Source of the DNA: Nitrospinota bacterium
GTDB lineage: Bacteria; Nitrospinota_A; UBA7883; JACRGQ01
Length of the DNA: 37,662 nt
Direction: 5' to 3'
Assembly: GCA_016194375.1 (NCBI GenBank)
Contig: JACQBU010000049.1
Coordinates: 1-37,662 of the forward strand
Every line of letters begins with the position of its first letter. Positions within the stretch are counted from its first letter, which is position 1. Of the stretch, positions 8,480 through 17,260 are shown piece after piece. The translations under genes were made by a program, and so were the position numbers. The notes beneath the pieces are model-generated. The model saw only the letters and a list, made by a program, of their open reading frames with translations. It searched no databases and was not told the DNA's origin.

Positions 8480-9268
8480 ATGTCGTTTTATTGGTTCGAC
8501 GTCGCCGGCGCGGCGGTGATACTGGCCTTCGCCGCCATGAGCTGGTTCAAGGGATTCGTCAGGGAGCTGTTTTCCGCCCTTGCCTGGATAGGGGGATATT
8601 TGGCGGCCGCCTCGTTTTATCAGCCGGTCTCCAAATTCTACCAACAGTTCATGGGACGGCCCGTCCTTTCCGACCTGCTGGCCTTTTCTTCCGTCTTCGT
8701 CGGAGTTTTCGTCCTGGTGGGGCTTGCAAGCTGGCTGGTGCGCGAGAAGCTGGGGTTTAACAAATTGTCCGGCTGGATGGACGGCCCGGCAGGGGGGCTT
8801 ATGGGGGCCGTCAAGGGGGCGCTCTTCATAGCCGTGCTAATCATTCCCCTAAACTATTTCCCCGCGATTAAGGGGGAATTAATGGCCAAATCCTACGTGG
8901 CCGAATTGGTTTCGGGGGTGTCGGAACTTTTCGTCCCGTTGTTGAGGCTCGACGCGGCAAAAACGGAACAGGTCATTAAAAAGGACGTGGGACGGCTCAA
9001 GGCCGCCGCGGCGCCACTTATGCCGACCCCGAGCCCGATGCCGGCTCCGAGCCCTAAACTGCAGAGCCCTACGCCGACCCCGAGCCAGACCCAGAAGCCG
9101 AAGCAAAGCCTCAGTCAGGGCGTTCCGGCGAAGGCCGAGGAGAAGCAGGTCGCGGCCAAAACAGTGCCTCCCCCCGTGGTTAAAAAGGCCGAGCCTGTCA
9201 AGAAAGAGAGGCCGGCAGACGCCGACGAGGGGCGCGATATGGACGAGTTCGTCCGCTCCCTCCATTAG
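8480..9268 (+). CDS. cvpA: CvpA family membrane protein with proline-rich tail
   Basis: The 262-residue protein has a CvpA domain of four predicted membrane segments (about residues 5-24, 28-47, 62-85 and 103-123). A cytoplasmic tail of about 90 residues follows, rich in Pro, Ser, Thr and Lys (PTPSPMPAPSPKLQS, PPPVVKK). CvpA was named for colicin V production in E. coli; the family is linked to envelope homeostasis but its mechanism is unclear. The tail is encoded by short imperfect DNA repeats (about 9020-9100) and is probably disordered. The gene is divergent from the LptF/G permease and shares a 78-bp gap with it. No strong ribosome binding site is visible. Confidence 0.88.
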   Translation: MSFYWFDVAGAAVILAFAAMSWFKGFVRELFSALAWIGGYLAAASFYQPVSKFYQQFMGRPVLSDLLAFSSVFVGVFVLVGLASWLVREKLGFNKLSGWMDGPAGGLMGAVKGALFIAVLIIPLNYFPAIKGELMAKSYVAELVSGVSELFVPLLRLDAAKTEQVIKKDVGRLKAAAAPLMPTPSPMPAPSPKLQSPTPTPSQTQKPKQSLSQGVPAKAEEKQVAAKTVPPPVVKKAEPVKKERPADADEGRDMDEFVRSLH

Positions 9269-9313
9269 GAAACCCCCTCCCCTTTCCCCCCAAAAGGGGT
9301 AAAATCCGCCTCG

Positions 9314-9892
9314 ATGAACAAAGAAAAACTCGGGCCGCATGGTTTGCGTCTTTTCGTTGCGGTTGACGTCGACGAAAAATGTCGCGAAGCCGTGGCGCGG
9401 CTCGTCGGCGCGCTGAAAACCTGCGGGGCCGGCGTCAAATGGGTGGCGGCGGACAACCTGCACTACACGCTAAAATTTCTTGGCGAAACCGAGCTCGATC
9501 CGGGGAAAATCGCCGGTGCGCTAAAGACCGTCCGCCCGGGAAAATTTGATCTGGAACTGCGCGGAGTCGGCTGTTTTCCAAACGCGAAGGCCCCCCGGGT
9601 CGTATACGTGGGGGCCGGGGCCGGAGGCGAGTCGTTAAAACTTCTCGCCGAGGCGGTTGAAACCTCGCTCGAGCCGCTTGGCTTTGAAAGGGAGAAACGT
9701 GGGTTTACCTCCCACCTCACAATCGGCCGGGTCAAAATCCCCGGAAAAGTTAGTTTAAAACTGGCTGAAAAAATGAATGGACAGGAGGGGGCAATTTTTG
9801 GTAAATTTTCGGTTGACCGCTTTTTCCTAATGAAAAGTGATTTGCGGTCGGGCGGCCCGGTGTACTCGAGGATGGCTGAATTTCAACTATAA
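9314..9892 (+). CDS. thpR: RNA 2',3'-cyclic phosphodiesterase (2'-5' RNA ligase family)
   Basis: The 192-residue protein carries both HxT motifs of the 2H phosphoesterase family: H50-Y-T52 ([10 protein letters not shown]) and H134-L-T136 (SHLTIGRVK). The family hydrolyses 2',3'-cyclic phosphate RNA ends and can join tRNA halves through 2'-5' bonds in vitro. Length and motif spacing are normal. The gene ends 14 bases before recA, and a thpR-recA pairing is frequent in bacteria, so both are probably on one transcript. I see no LexA-type operator upstream, only a TAAAAT at 9301-9306 after a CCCC-AAAA-GGGG hairpin. Confidence 0.93.
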   Translation: MNKEKLGPHGLRLFVAVDVDEKCREAVARLVGALKTCGAGVKWVAADNLHYTLKFLGETELDPGKIAGALKTVRPGKFDLELRGVGCFPNAKAPRVVYVGAGAGGESLKLLAEAVETSLEPLGFEREKRGFTSHLTIGRVKIPGKVSLKLAEKMNGQEGAIFGKFSVDRFFLMKSDLRSGGPVYSRMAEFQL

Positions 9893-9906
9893 GCAGGGGG
9901 ATGAGG

Positions 9907-10971
9907 ATGACTGACATTGGCACAGAAAAGAAAAAGGCGTTGGACGCGGCGTTCTCGCAGATAGAAAAATCGTTTGGCAAGGGCTCCGTGATGTTCCTGG
10001 GGGAGGGCCCCAAGGTTCCGGTCGCCGCCGTGATTCCCACCGGCGCGCTCTCGCTGGACCTGGCGCTAGGGATAGGCGGCATTCCGCGCGGAAGGATAAC
10101 GGAGGTATTCGGGCCGGAGTCGTCCGGAAAAACCACCCTGACCCTGCACATAATCGCCAACGCCCAGAAGGCCGGGGGGGTGGCGGCATTCGTCGACGCC
10201 GAGCACGCGCTGGACCCGAAGTACGCGGAGGCGCTGGGGGTGGACCTGAAGAACCTCGTCATCTCCCAGCCGGACACGGGGGAGCAGGCGCTTGAAATAA
10301 CCGAAACCCTCGTCAGGTCCGGGGCGTGCGACGTCGTGGTGATTGATTCCGTCGCCGCGCTCGTGCCAAACGCCGAGATAGAGGGGGAGATGGGGGACAG
10401 CCACATGGGCCTCCAGGCCCGGTTGATGAGCCAGGCGCTCAGGAAGCTCACCGGCATAATCTCCAAGTCCCGAACCAGCGTCATTTTCATAAACCAGATA
10501 CGGATGAAGATAGGCGTCATGTTCGGCAACCCCGAGACGACGACCGGCGGAAACGCGCTCAAATTCTACTCGTCCGTGCGGCTGGACATCCGGCGCATCT
10601 CCCAGATTAAGGAGGGGGAGGAGGTCGTGGGCAACCGCACCCGCGTGAAAGTCGTGAAAAACAAGGTCGCCCCCCCGTTTCGCGAGGCGGAGTTCGACAT
10701 ACTTTTCGGCAAGGGGGTGTCGAGGGAGGGGGACGTTTTGGACATGGCCGCGAACAACGGAATAGTGGAAAAAACCGGCTCCTGGTACGCGTACGGCAAG
10801 GAAAAAATCGGACAGGGACGCGAGCAGGCGAGGAAGTTCCTCGTTGACAACCCGCAGACCGCCGCCGAGATGGAGGCTCTGCTCCGCAAAAAATTCGCGC
10901 CCGGCGCGGCAACCCCGGCCGAGGCGGCCCCCGAACCGGAGGCGGAGGAAAAAACCTCCAAAAAAAAGTAA
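9907..10971 (+). CDS. recA: Recombinase RecA
   Basis: RecA forms filaments on single-stranded DNA for homologous pairing and triggers LexA cleavage. The 354-residue protein is full length, with Walker [10 protein letters not shown] at residues 69-77, the [11 protein letters not shown]alker B region, the L2-region string [15 protein letters not shown], and a Glu/Lys-rich tail. I preferred the ATG at 9907 to the ATG at 9901 because the GGGGG ribosome binding site directly abuts 9901 but lies 6 bases from 9907. No SOS box is apparent between thpR and recA. Element A separates it from recX. Confidence 0.97.
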   Translation: MTDIGTEKKKALDAAFSQIEKSFGKGSVMFLGEGPKVPVAAVIPTGALSLDLALGIGGIPRGRITEVFGPESSGKTTLTLHIIANAQKAGGVAAFVDAEHALDPKYAEALGVDLKNLVISQPDTGEQALEITETLVRSGACDVVVIDSVAALVPNAEIEGEMGDSHMGLQARLMSQALRKLTGIISKSRTSVIFINQIRMKIGVMFGNPETTTGGNALKFYSSVRLDIRRISQIKEGEEVVGNRTRVKVVKNKVAPPFREAEFDILFGKGVSREGDVLDMAANNGIVEKTGSWYAYGKEKIGQGREQARKFLVDNPQTAAEMEALLRKKFAPGAATPAEAAPEPEAEEKTSKKK

Positions 10972-11029
10972 TTGGTGGCCTAAGTTGGGTTCGAAGAAGC
11001 GCCCACTGACGCGACGCGGAAGGTTGATT

Positions 11030-11137
11030 TGGTGGCGCGGAATTCATTCCGCGATTGCCGCGTGAGCGGCAATGCATTCCAAAATGGAAGGCTTGCCTCC
11101 TCCGGACGCGACGCGGACAGGAGTGTCCGCGCCACCA
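11030..11137 (+). repeat. Multi-hairpin intergenic repeat, element A
   Basis: This 108-bp element is bounded by perfect 12-base inverted ends, TGGTGGCGCGGA (11030-11041) and TCCGCGCCACCA (11126-11137). Its left half contains CGCGGAA-TTCA-TTCCGCG and the 8-bp stem ATTGCCGC-GTGA-GCGGCAAT (11054-11073). Its right half contains GCGGACA-GGAG-TGTCCGC (11113-11130). The left ~50 bases match element B (inverted, 3250-3420), but the second stem differs by paired substitutions that keep base pairing. The string GACGCGACGCG recurs at about 11008, 11105 and 11153, within and around the element. No gene is seen in the rest of the 10972-11207 gap. Confidence 0.75.
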
Positions 11138-11207
11138 TTTGGCCTGCGCACGGACGCGACGCGCGCAATGACGCGCCCAGGCGGAGACAAATCGGTTATC
11201 ATTTGGC

Positions 11208-11642
11208 ATGGACGTAGCCGTAAAAAGGGCCTTCAACGCGGCATGCAGGCTTCTGGCCGTCAGGGACAGGAGCGTTTTTGAGGTCCGCTCGGCCCTCGAG
11301 AAAAAACGGTTCGACCAAAAGGCGGTGGAGGGCGCGGTGACGGCCCTGGAGGAAAGAAAACTGCTGGACGACCGCAGGTTCGCCAAGATGTTCGCCGAAT
11401 CCATCGTGCGAAACAAGAAGGCCGGCCCCCGGTACATCGCCGCCGCGCTTGTCAGGAAGGGTATCGAGAGGGACGAGGCGGAGGGGGCGGCAAACGCGGC
11501 CGCCGCCGACCCGCAGACCCAGGAGGCCTCGGTCACGGCGCCGTCGTCGGCTCGTTCCTCAACGTCGTCATTTACCGCCTGCCCAGGGGGGAGTCCGTGG
11601 TGTGGCCGGGCTCGAAATGCGCCTCGTGCGGCGCGCCGATAA
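11208..11642 (+). CDS. recX: RecX regulator, C-terminally truncated
   Basis: RecX binds RecA filaments and limits RecA activity. Residues 1 to about 103 match RecX, with two of its three helical repeats visible: RSVFEVRSALEKKRF...ALEERKLLDDRRFA, then SIVRNKKAGPRYIAAALVRKGIERDEAEGA. The third repeat is missing. After about position 11525 the frame runs through DNA that encodes the prepilin peptidase in another frame, adding about 38 meaningless residues (Ser/Arg/Ala-rich) before a stop. The position after recA supports the identity. The gene looks broken by a deletion that also removed the start of pilD, though an assembly error could give the same picture. No strong ribosome binding site is visible. 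Confidence 0.75.
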   Translation: MDVAVKRAFNAACRLLAVRDRSVFEVRSALEKKRFDQKAVEGAVTALEERKLLDDRRFAKMFAESIVRNKKAGPRYIAAALVRKGIERDEAEGAANAAAADPQTQEASVTAPSSARSSTSSFTACPGGSPWCGRARNAPRAARR

Positions 11643-12259
11643 AATGGCACGACAACATCCCGATAATAAGCTGGTTCGTCCTCCGCGGCAGATGCGCCTC
11701 GTGCGCCGCGCCGTACTCCTTCCGGTACCCTTTTGTGGAGCTTCTCACCGCCGTTTTGTTCGCCGCCTGCCTCCGCAAATTCGGCCTCACGCCCCCCGCG
11801 CTGGTTTACATGGCGCTTTGCGCCTCGCTCGTCGCCGTGATATTCATCGACCTCGACCACCTGATAATCCCCGACAAGATCACCCTCCCCGGGATCGCCG
11901 CCGGATTTTTGTGCGCGGCGCTTTTCCTGCCTTTGCCGATGTCGGACTCCCTCTACGGGTTCCTCGCGGGCGGCGGGACTTTTTTGATTCTCGCGTTGCT
12001 CGTTCCTGGCGGGATGGGGGGCGGGGACGTGAAACTCATGGGCATGGTAGGGGCGTTTCTGGGCCTTAAGTCGGCCCTCCTAACCATCTTCCTCGGGTCG
12101 TTGCTAGGCTCGATCGGCGGCCTCGCCGGCATCGTCGCGTTCGGAAAGGGTCGCAAGTCAAAGATACCGTTCGGCCCCTATCTGGCGGCGGCGGCCATCG
12201 CCTCCATTTTTTTCAAGGAGGAGCTCATAAAAACATACTGGCGCCTCGTCACCGGATAG
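11597..12259 (+). CDS. pilD: Prepilin peptidase (type IV leader peptidase), 5'-truncated
   Basis: Prepilin peptidase cleaves and N-methylates type IV prepilins at the inner membrane. The zinc-binding pairs CASC (twice, separated by about 20 residues) and the two catalytic aspartate motifs, FIDLDHLIIPD and MGGGDVKLM, are all present, with about six membrane segments. Homology begins upstream of any start codon: from 11531 the same frame encodes GAVVGSFLNVVIYRLPRGES, the conserved N-terminal stretch, but the initiating methionine and the first residues are gone. The first usable start is GTG at 11597, which would omit that stretch. The upstream DNA belongs to recX in a different frame. Function is doubtful unless a frameshifted RecX fusion is made. 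Confidence 0.8.
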   Translation: MVWPGSKCASCGAPIKWHDNIPIISWFVLRGRCASCAAPYSFRYPFVELLTAVLFAACLRKFGLTPPALVYMALCASLVAVIFIDLDHLIIPDKITLPGIAAGFLCAALFLPLPMSDSLYGFLAGGGTFLILALLVPGGMGGGDVKLMGMVGAFLGLKSALLTIFLGSLLGSIGGLAGIVAFGKGRKSKIPFGPYLAAAAIASIFFKEELIKTYWRLVTG

Positions 12260-12291
12260 TTTGCCTCCCTTCGCGCGGGCGCGGAACGCGC

Positions 12292-13815
12292 CTAATCCTT
12301 CGGAGGGGCGAGCGGGTTGACGAGGTACATGACCAGCGCCGTCACGAGAAGGCAGTAGGTGAACAGGTCGCCGAACCGTCCGTAGAACGTGGGCCTCTGC
12401 GGCGGGACGACGACCTCGTCGGTTAAGACGGTCGTCGTGAAAAGCCCCGTCTGGCTCCTTATCCTGCCGGTCGCGTCCACGAAGCACGATATGCCGGTGT
12501 TGGCGGCGCGAAGCACGGGAGTCCGGTTCTCGACCGCGCGGAAGGGGAGGGACGTCATGTGTTGCGCGCTCGCGGCGGTCCTGCCGTACCAGGCGTCGTT
12601 GGTTATGTTGACGATTATCCTCGCCCCCTTTGCGGCGAAGTCGCGCGCGCCCTCGGGGAAGATGATTTCGTAGCATATCTGGACCCCGGCGCTCAGTCCG
12701 TTAATCCTCATCGGCGCCGCGTCCCTGCCGGGGGTGGTGTCGCCCGCTATCGCCGCCGTTAGGCCCTTCGTGAACGGAATCAACCCGCGCAACGGGACGT
12801 ACTCGCCGAACGGGACCAGGTGGGACTTGTCGTACCTCGCCTCGGAGCCGGCCGTGGAGAGCAGATAGGCGCTGTTGTAAAACCTTTCGCCGCGTCCCTC
12901 CATTGTAACCGCGCCGAACAACAGCGGAGAGCCGGCGTTCCTGACCGCATTCGTCAACGCGCGGGAATAATTCGTGTCGCCCTGGACGTACGCGAACGGC
13001 GCCGCCGCCTCGGGCCACACGATTAGGTCGGGCCTGTGGGCGGAGGCCTCCGAAGTCATGTCAAAATACCTTTGGGCTATCATTTCGCGGTACCTCTGAT
13101 CCCATTTTTTATCCTGTTCTATGTTCCCCTGCACCAACGCCGCCTTGAACTTCGTCCCCCCCTCCCCTTCCATCCCCCTTATCTGCGCCAGGCCCCAAAC
13201 CACGTTGGCCGCCACGCAGGCGACGGCCGCTAGAAGAAGGACCGGAACGCCCGCGCCGCGCATCCGCGACGCGAGGTGATGGGCGACCACCGCGTTCACA
13301 AACACTATTAGAAACGTCACCCCCGCCGAGCCGGTCACGGAGGCGATTTGAATCATCGCCGGAAGCTTGTATTGGGAATGGGCCAGCAACTCCCACGGGA
13401 ATCCGGTCAAAAGCCGCCCGCGCACGAACTCAAGCCCCACGAACGCCGGCGGGGCGAAAACGACCAGCCCGGGACCCGTCCCCAACCGCGAGAGAACCAG
13501 TCCGAACAGGCCGAAATACAGCGAAAGATAAAGAATGAGGATCATCAAAAGCAGGACGCTCACGACCGGGTTTATCCCCCCGAAGGAATGGAGCGCGTTG
13601 TAGACCCAAAAAATGGAGCCGCCGAAGAACAGGAGCCCCGCGGCCAGCCCGCACGCCATGATGCCGGCCGGCTTGAGCCCGTCCGCCGACAGCATCAACG
13701 GGACCAGGGCGACCCACGCCAGAAAATGAAACCCGAAAGGCGGGAACGACAGGATTAGAAGCGCGCCGGACAAAGCCGCCGCGGGCAGGGGGGCGAAGTG
13801 TTTGTCGGATCGCAT
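12292..13815 (-). CDS. lnt: Apolipoprotein N-acyltransferase
   Basis: Lnt adds the third acyl chain to the N-terminal cysteine of lipoproteins in the inner membrane. The 507-residue protein has an N-terminal membrane region (about residues 10-210), a nitrilase-like periplasmic domain (about 222-480) and a C-terminal membrane helix. The catalytic triad can be placed at E269 (VWPEAAAPF), K330 (YDKSHLVPFGEYVP) and C381 (GVQICYEIIFPE), matching E387-type spacing in E. coli Lnt (E267, K335, C387). It is convergent with the prepilin peptidase gene, with a GGCGCG-GAA-CGCGCC hairpin in the 32-bp gap, and divergent from the rodZ-like gene. Confidence 0.96.
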   Translation of the reverse strand: MRSDKHFAPLPAAALSGALLILSFPPFGFHFLAWVALVPLMLSADGLKPAGIMACGLAAGLLFFGGSIFWVYNALHSFGGINPVVSVLLLMILILYLSLYFGLFGLVLSRLGTGPGLVVFAPPAFVGLEFVRGRLLTGFPWELLAHSQYKLPAMIQIASVTGSAGVTFLIVFVNAVVAHHLASRMRGAGVPVLLLAAVACVAANVVWGLAQIRGMEGEGGTKFKAALVQGNIEQDKKWDQRYREMIAQRYFDMTSEASAHRPDLIVWPEAAAPFAYVQGDTNYSRALTNAVRNAGSPLLFGAVTMEGRGERFYNSAYLLSTAGSEARYDKSHLVPFGEYVPLRGLIPFTKGLTAAIAGDTTPGRDAAPMRINGLSAGVQICYEIIFPEGARDFAAKGARIIVNITNDAWYGRTAASAQHMTSLPFRAVENRTPVLRAANTGISCFVDATGRIRSQTGLFTTTVLTDEVVVPPQRPTFYGRFGDLFTYCLLVTALVMYLVNPLAPPKD

Positions 13816-13869
13816 CGGATTAAATTATTGCCTATTTTTTGCGGCAAAAAGAAATTAAAATTACCCCGG

Positions 13870-14823
13870 ATGGAAACTGTGGGCGGCAAGCTTAGAAAAG
13901 AACGGGAACTGCTCGGGTTGTCCCTTGACGAACTGGCCGCATCCACCCGGATACAAAAAAAGTTTCTGCAGGCGCTCGAGGAGGGAAGGTTCGACGCCCT
14001 TCAGGCCCCGGTCTTCGTCGTGGGGTTCATAAGGACGTACGCCGACGCCCTCGGCCTCGACCCCTACCCCCTCATCGTAGAATACGAGGAGCTAAGACAG
14101 ACGCTCAAGCCGGCTCCCCAGCCCCGCGTCTTGGCGAGGCGTAGGGCCAAAAGCGAATGGCTTCCGCTGATGATAGGTTCCGCCGTCGTCCTTGTGATGC
14201 TTGCGGCGGCGATTCCGCTTTTCAAGTCGTCCAAGCCGGCCGCCAACAAACCGGCGCCGCCGGCTGAGGACGAGATTTTGGTGCACAACCAACCCGCCGA
14301 CGGGAAGGAGATCGGGAAAACCGCGCCGTCCCCGGAAAGCTCCCCCGCGCAGGCGACTACGCCGCCGCTCACCGAGCCTCAGGCGACCTCGAACAAGGAA
14401 CGGGCCGCGAAATCCGTCCAACCGTCCGAAGAAAAGGGCGCCGCGGCCCCCGAGGTTGGGAAGGAACCCCAGCAATCCAAGGAGCGCGTCAGGCCCCAAC
14501 CCGCCCCCGCCGCCGCCCCCGCCGCCGCCTCGACTTCATCCCCCCGCCAAAATCCGGCCAGACAAACCTACTCATACAACATTGCGCTGTCGGCCAAGGA
14601 CGAGGACGTATGGATTTACGCGGTCGTTGACGACGCGGACGTGCGCGACATGTACATAAGGGCCGGGAAAACGGTCGTCATACAGGGCAACAAAAGCTTT
14701 TCCCTCACGACCGGGAACCCGTTGCACCTCGCCATCAAGGTCAACGGAAAACCGACCCGGATCCCCGGCGCGGGCGCAAACAAGGTCATACGGAACTGGC
14801 TACTGCCCTTGGACGGACGATGA
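13870..14823 (+). CDS. RodZ-like helix-turn-helix membrane protein
   Basis: The 317-residue protein has an N-terminal HTH_25 domain (about residues 1-75, GGKLRKERELLGLSLDELA), a basic segment, one membrane helix (about 98-117), a long Pro/Ala/Glu-rich linker (about 120-235) and a C-terminal beta-rich domain (DUF4115 type, about 240-317). This is the RodZ architecture, which links MreB to the cell wall machinery for rod shape. I chose the ATG at 13870 because the longer frame from 13798 would run into lnt and lacks homology. The stop overlaps the aroE start (ATGA), so the genes are coupled. Confidence 0.85.
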   Translation: METVGGKLRKERELLGLSLDELAASTRIQKKFLQALEEGRFDALQAPVFVVGFIRTYADALGLDPYPLIVEYEELRQTLKPAPQPRVLARRRAKSEWLPLMIGSAVVLVMLAAAIPLFKSSKPAANKPAPPAEDEILVHNQPADGKEIGKTAPSPESSPAQATTPPLTEPQATSNKERAAKSVQPSEEKGAAAPEVGKEPQQSKERVRPQPAPAAAPAAASTSSPRQNPARQTYSYNIALSAKDEDVWIYAVVDDADVRDMYIRAGKTVVIQGNKSFSLTTGNPLHLAIKVNGKPTRIPGAGANKVIRNWLLPLDGR

Positions 14824-15656
14824 CCGACAAAGTGCTCGGAATAATCGGGCATCCTGTCTCGCATTCCCTGTCCCCGGCGATGCACAACCACGCGGCGCGC
14901 ATTCTCGGCCTCGGTTACTCGTACGTCGCGTTCGACGTGGGGCCGGGTTCGCCCAAACCGGCCCTCGACGCCATGCGCGCCCTGGGAATCGTCGGCGTCA
15001 ACGTCACCGTCCCGCACAAGGAGGCGGCGGCGCGCCTCGTCGACAAACTCGAGGGGGACGCCGCCAGGGTCGGGGCCGTCAACACCATAACGAACGTGAA
15101 CGGGGCGCTCGTCGGCTCGAACACGGACGGAATAGGCTTCGTTCGCGCGTTAAAAAGGGAAAAAATCGACCCCGCCGGAAAAAAAACGGTGGTCGTCGGC
15201 GCGGGCGGCTCCTCGCGTTCGATATGCCTCGCGCTGTTGCGGGAGGGGGCTTTTCTAACCATAGTCAACAGAACCCCGGAGGCCGGCAGGAACCTCGCGC
15301 GGATTCTTTCGCCGTTCGGGAAGGCCTCGTTCTCCCCGTCTTCCTCCCGCCAAGCGGCCGAGGCGGCGGCGGGGGCCGACATCATAGTCCAAACAACACC
15401 GCTCGGGATGAGAAAATCCGACCCGCTTCCGCTGGCCGACCCGCGCTTTCATAAGGGGCAGGTCGTGTATGATATAATTTATTCCCCTGAGAGGACGAAA
15501 TTGCTTAAGTTGGCGGATAAACACGGGGCTCGCACGATCAACGGGCTTTCCATGCTGGTCTTTCAGGGGAGCGAGTCGTTCAAGATTTGGACGGGCCGGA
15601 GGTTTCCGGAGGAAAAGGCCCTGAGTTTTTTAAAGAGGAAGTTAAAAGGGGGATGA
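14820..15656 (+). CDS. aroE: Shikimate dehydrogenase
   Basis: AroE reduces 3-dehydroshikimate to shikimate with NADPH in aromatic amino acid synthesis. The 278-residue protein has the substrate motif SHSLSPAMHN (residues 14-23), the catalytic pair K67 (TVPHKEA) and D103 (SNTDGIGF), and the NADP-binding loop GAGGSSRS near residue 127. Length is normal for the family. It overlaps the rodZ-like gene by 4 bases and is directly followed by pilT, so the three form one transcription unit despite unrelated functions. Confidence 0.96.
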   Translation: MTDKVLGIIGHPVSHSLSPAMHNHAARILGLGYSYVAFDVGPGSPKPALDAMRALGIVGVNVTVPHKEAAARLVDKLEGDAARVGAVNTITNVNGALVGSNTDGIGFVRALKREKIDPAGKKTVVVGAGGSSRSICLALLREGAFLTIVNRTPEAGRNLARILSPFGKASFSPSSSRQAAEAAAGADIIVQTTPLGMRKSDPLPLADPRFHKGQVVYDIIYSPERTKLLKLADKHGARTINGLSMLVFQGSESFKIWTGRRFPEEKALSFLKRKLKGG

Positions 15657-16733
15657 ATGGCTAAAATTGACGCGTTTTTCAAACTTCTTGCCGACCAAGG
15701 CGGGTCCGACCTGCACATGGCGTCCGGCAACCAGCCGATAGTCCGCATAAACGGCGAAATGGAGCGGATAAAGTACAACCCCCTCACGAGCGACGAGCTT
15801 AAAACGATGCTGTACGAGATTGCGCCGGAGGAAAAGGTAAAGCTGTTTGAGGAGACCGGCGACATAGACTTCGGATACGAGATACCCGGGCTTGCCCGGT
15901 ACCGCGCCAACTATTTCATGCAAAAAAACGGCATTTCCGCGGTCTTCCGCCAAATCCCGAGCAAGGTTCTCACGGCCGACGAACTCGGCCTGCCCCCGAT
16001 ATGCAAAAAAATGGCGATGCTGAACAGGGGGCTCGTTCTATGCACCGGGCCGACCGGCTCCGGCAAATCAACCACCCTCGCCGCAATAATCGACCACGCC
16101 AACAAGATTAGGAAGGACCATATCCTGACGATAGAGGACCCGATAGAGTTCGTGCACCAGGCGCAGGGATGCCTTATAAACCACCGCGAGGTGGGCAGGG
16201 ACACTAGGTCGTTCGCGGCGGCCCTTCGCGGGGCGCTTCGCGAGGACCCGGACATAATACTGGTGGGCGAAATGCGCGACCTCGAAACGATCGCCCTGGC
16301 GCTCGAGGCCGCCTCGACCGGCCACCTGGTGTTCGGAACCCTGCACACCCAATCCGCCGGCAAGACCATAGACCGCATAATAGACGTCTTCCCGGCCAAC
16401 CAGCAGGGGCAGATAAGGACGACTCTCTCGGAGTCTCTCAAGGGAATCATAGCCCAGAGCCTCTTTAAGAGGGTGGACAAAAAGGGGCGGGTTGCCGCGC
16501 TTGAGATACTGGTGGTCACGTCGGCCATAGCAAACCTCATCCGCGAGTCCAAGACTTTCCAGATACCGTCCATGTTGCAGACGGGGAAAAAATACGGGAT
16601 GCAGTCGTTGGACGACGCCATCATGGTCCTCCTGCAACAGGGGAAGATAGGCGCGGACGACGCCTATTCCAAGGCGATCGAGAAGAACCGCTTTCTTCAG
16701 TTCCTCAAGACGCCGCCGGACGAGTTCTCCTGA
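15657..16733 (+). CDS. pilT: Type IV pilus retraction ATPase PilT
   Basis: PilT is the hexameric motor that depolymerises type IV pili for twitching motility. The 358-residue protein has the N-terminal PAS-like domain, Walker A GPTGSGKSTT (131-140), the Asp box TIEDPIEFVH, Walker B DPDIILVGEMRD and the His box GHLVFGTLHTQSA. It retains the C-terminal retraction region with a slightly altered signature (VGEMRDLET in place of the usual AIRAGE region wording further on). The ATG follows the aroE stop directly, after an AAGGGGG ribosome binding site. No pilB, pilC or pilin gene is nearby. Confidence 0.93.
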   Translation: MAKIDAFFKLLADQGGSDLHMASGNQPIVRINGEMERIKYNPLTSDELKTMLYEIAPEEKVKLFEETGDIDFGYEIPGLARYRANYFMQKNGISAVFRQIPSKVLTADELGLPPICKKMAMLNRGLVLCTGPTGSGKSTTLAAIIDHANKIRKDHILTIEDPIEFVHQAQGCLINHREVGRDTRSFAAALRGALREDPDIILVGEMRDLETIALALEAASTGHLVFGTLHTQSAGKTIDRIIDVFPANQQGQIRTTLSESLKGIIAQSLFKRVDKKGRVAALEILVVTSAIANLIRESKTFQIPSMLQTGKKYGMQSLDDAIMVLLQQGKIGADDAYSKAIEKNRFLQFLKTPPDEFS

Positions 16734-16765
16734 GAACCTGAACGCGCCGGCCGGGCGGTGTTGAT

Positions 16766-17209
16766 TTGGAGCTGATTTTATGGCGGCACGCCGAGGCCGA
16801 GGACGGGTTCCCGGACGACGCGCGCAAGCTTACCCCCAAGGGGGAAATGCAGGCGGAAAAGATGGCCGCATGGCTACGGGGCCGACTGCCGGAAAACGCG
16901 CGCATCATCGCAAGCCCGACGAAGCGAACCCGCCAGACCGCGGAGGCACTGGCCTCCGATTACTCGGTCGTCAAGCGAATCGGCCCGGGGGCGTCAGTCG
17001 AGGACGTCCTTAATTCCGCCGGATGGCCCGGGGAGGGGGAAGCCGTCGTCGTGGTGGGCCACCAGCCGAACATCGGGGAGGTTTGCGCCGCCCTCCTCTC
17101 AAGAAATCTGACCGGCGGCCTCGTGGTTAAAAAGGGTTCCGTCTGGTGGTTCAGCAACGGCAAGGGGCCCGCGCTCTTGAAGGCCGTGATGACTCCCGCC
17201 CTGCTTTAA
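16766..17209 (+). CDS. sixA: Phosphohistidine phosphatase SixA-like
   Basis: The 147-residue protein is a small histidine phosphatase. The catalytic RHG-type motif is LWRHAEAED (R7, H8), the second arginine is in SPTKRTRQTAEAL (about residues 51-63), and the second histidine is in VVVVGHQPNIGEV (about 93-105). SixA removes phosphate from histidine residues of phosphorelay proteins. The start is TTG at 16766, supported by alignment of MELILWRHAEA with the family start. It is 32 bases downstream of pilT, probably the same transcript. Confidence 0.85.
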   Translation: MELILWRHAEAEDGFPDDARKLTPKGEMQAEKMAAWLRGRLPENARIIASPTKRTRQTAEALASDYSVVKRIGPGASVEDVLNSAGWPGEGEAVVVVGHQPNIGEVCAALLSRNLTGGLVVKKGSVWWFSNGKGPALLKAVMTPALL

Positions 17210-17260
17210 GACCCCCCGTTTCGCCTTGCTCCATCCCGCGCGGGGTGGTATCATGGAATA

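Noticed and set aside
10607..11860. A 417-residue minus-strand frame across recA, element A, recX and pilD
   Set aside because: It crosses several real genes and an intergenic repeat, has no domain, and is low-complexity in composition.
13798..13869. A longer N-terminus for the RodZ-like protein
   Set aside because: It would overlap the divergent lnt start and adds no recognisable sequence; METVGGKLRKERELLG at 13870 matches the domain start.
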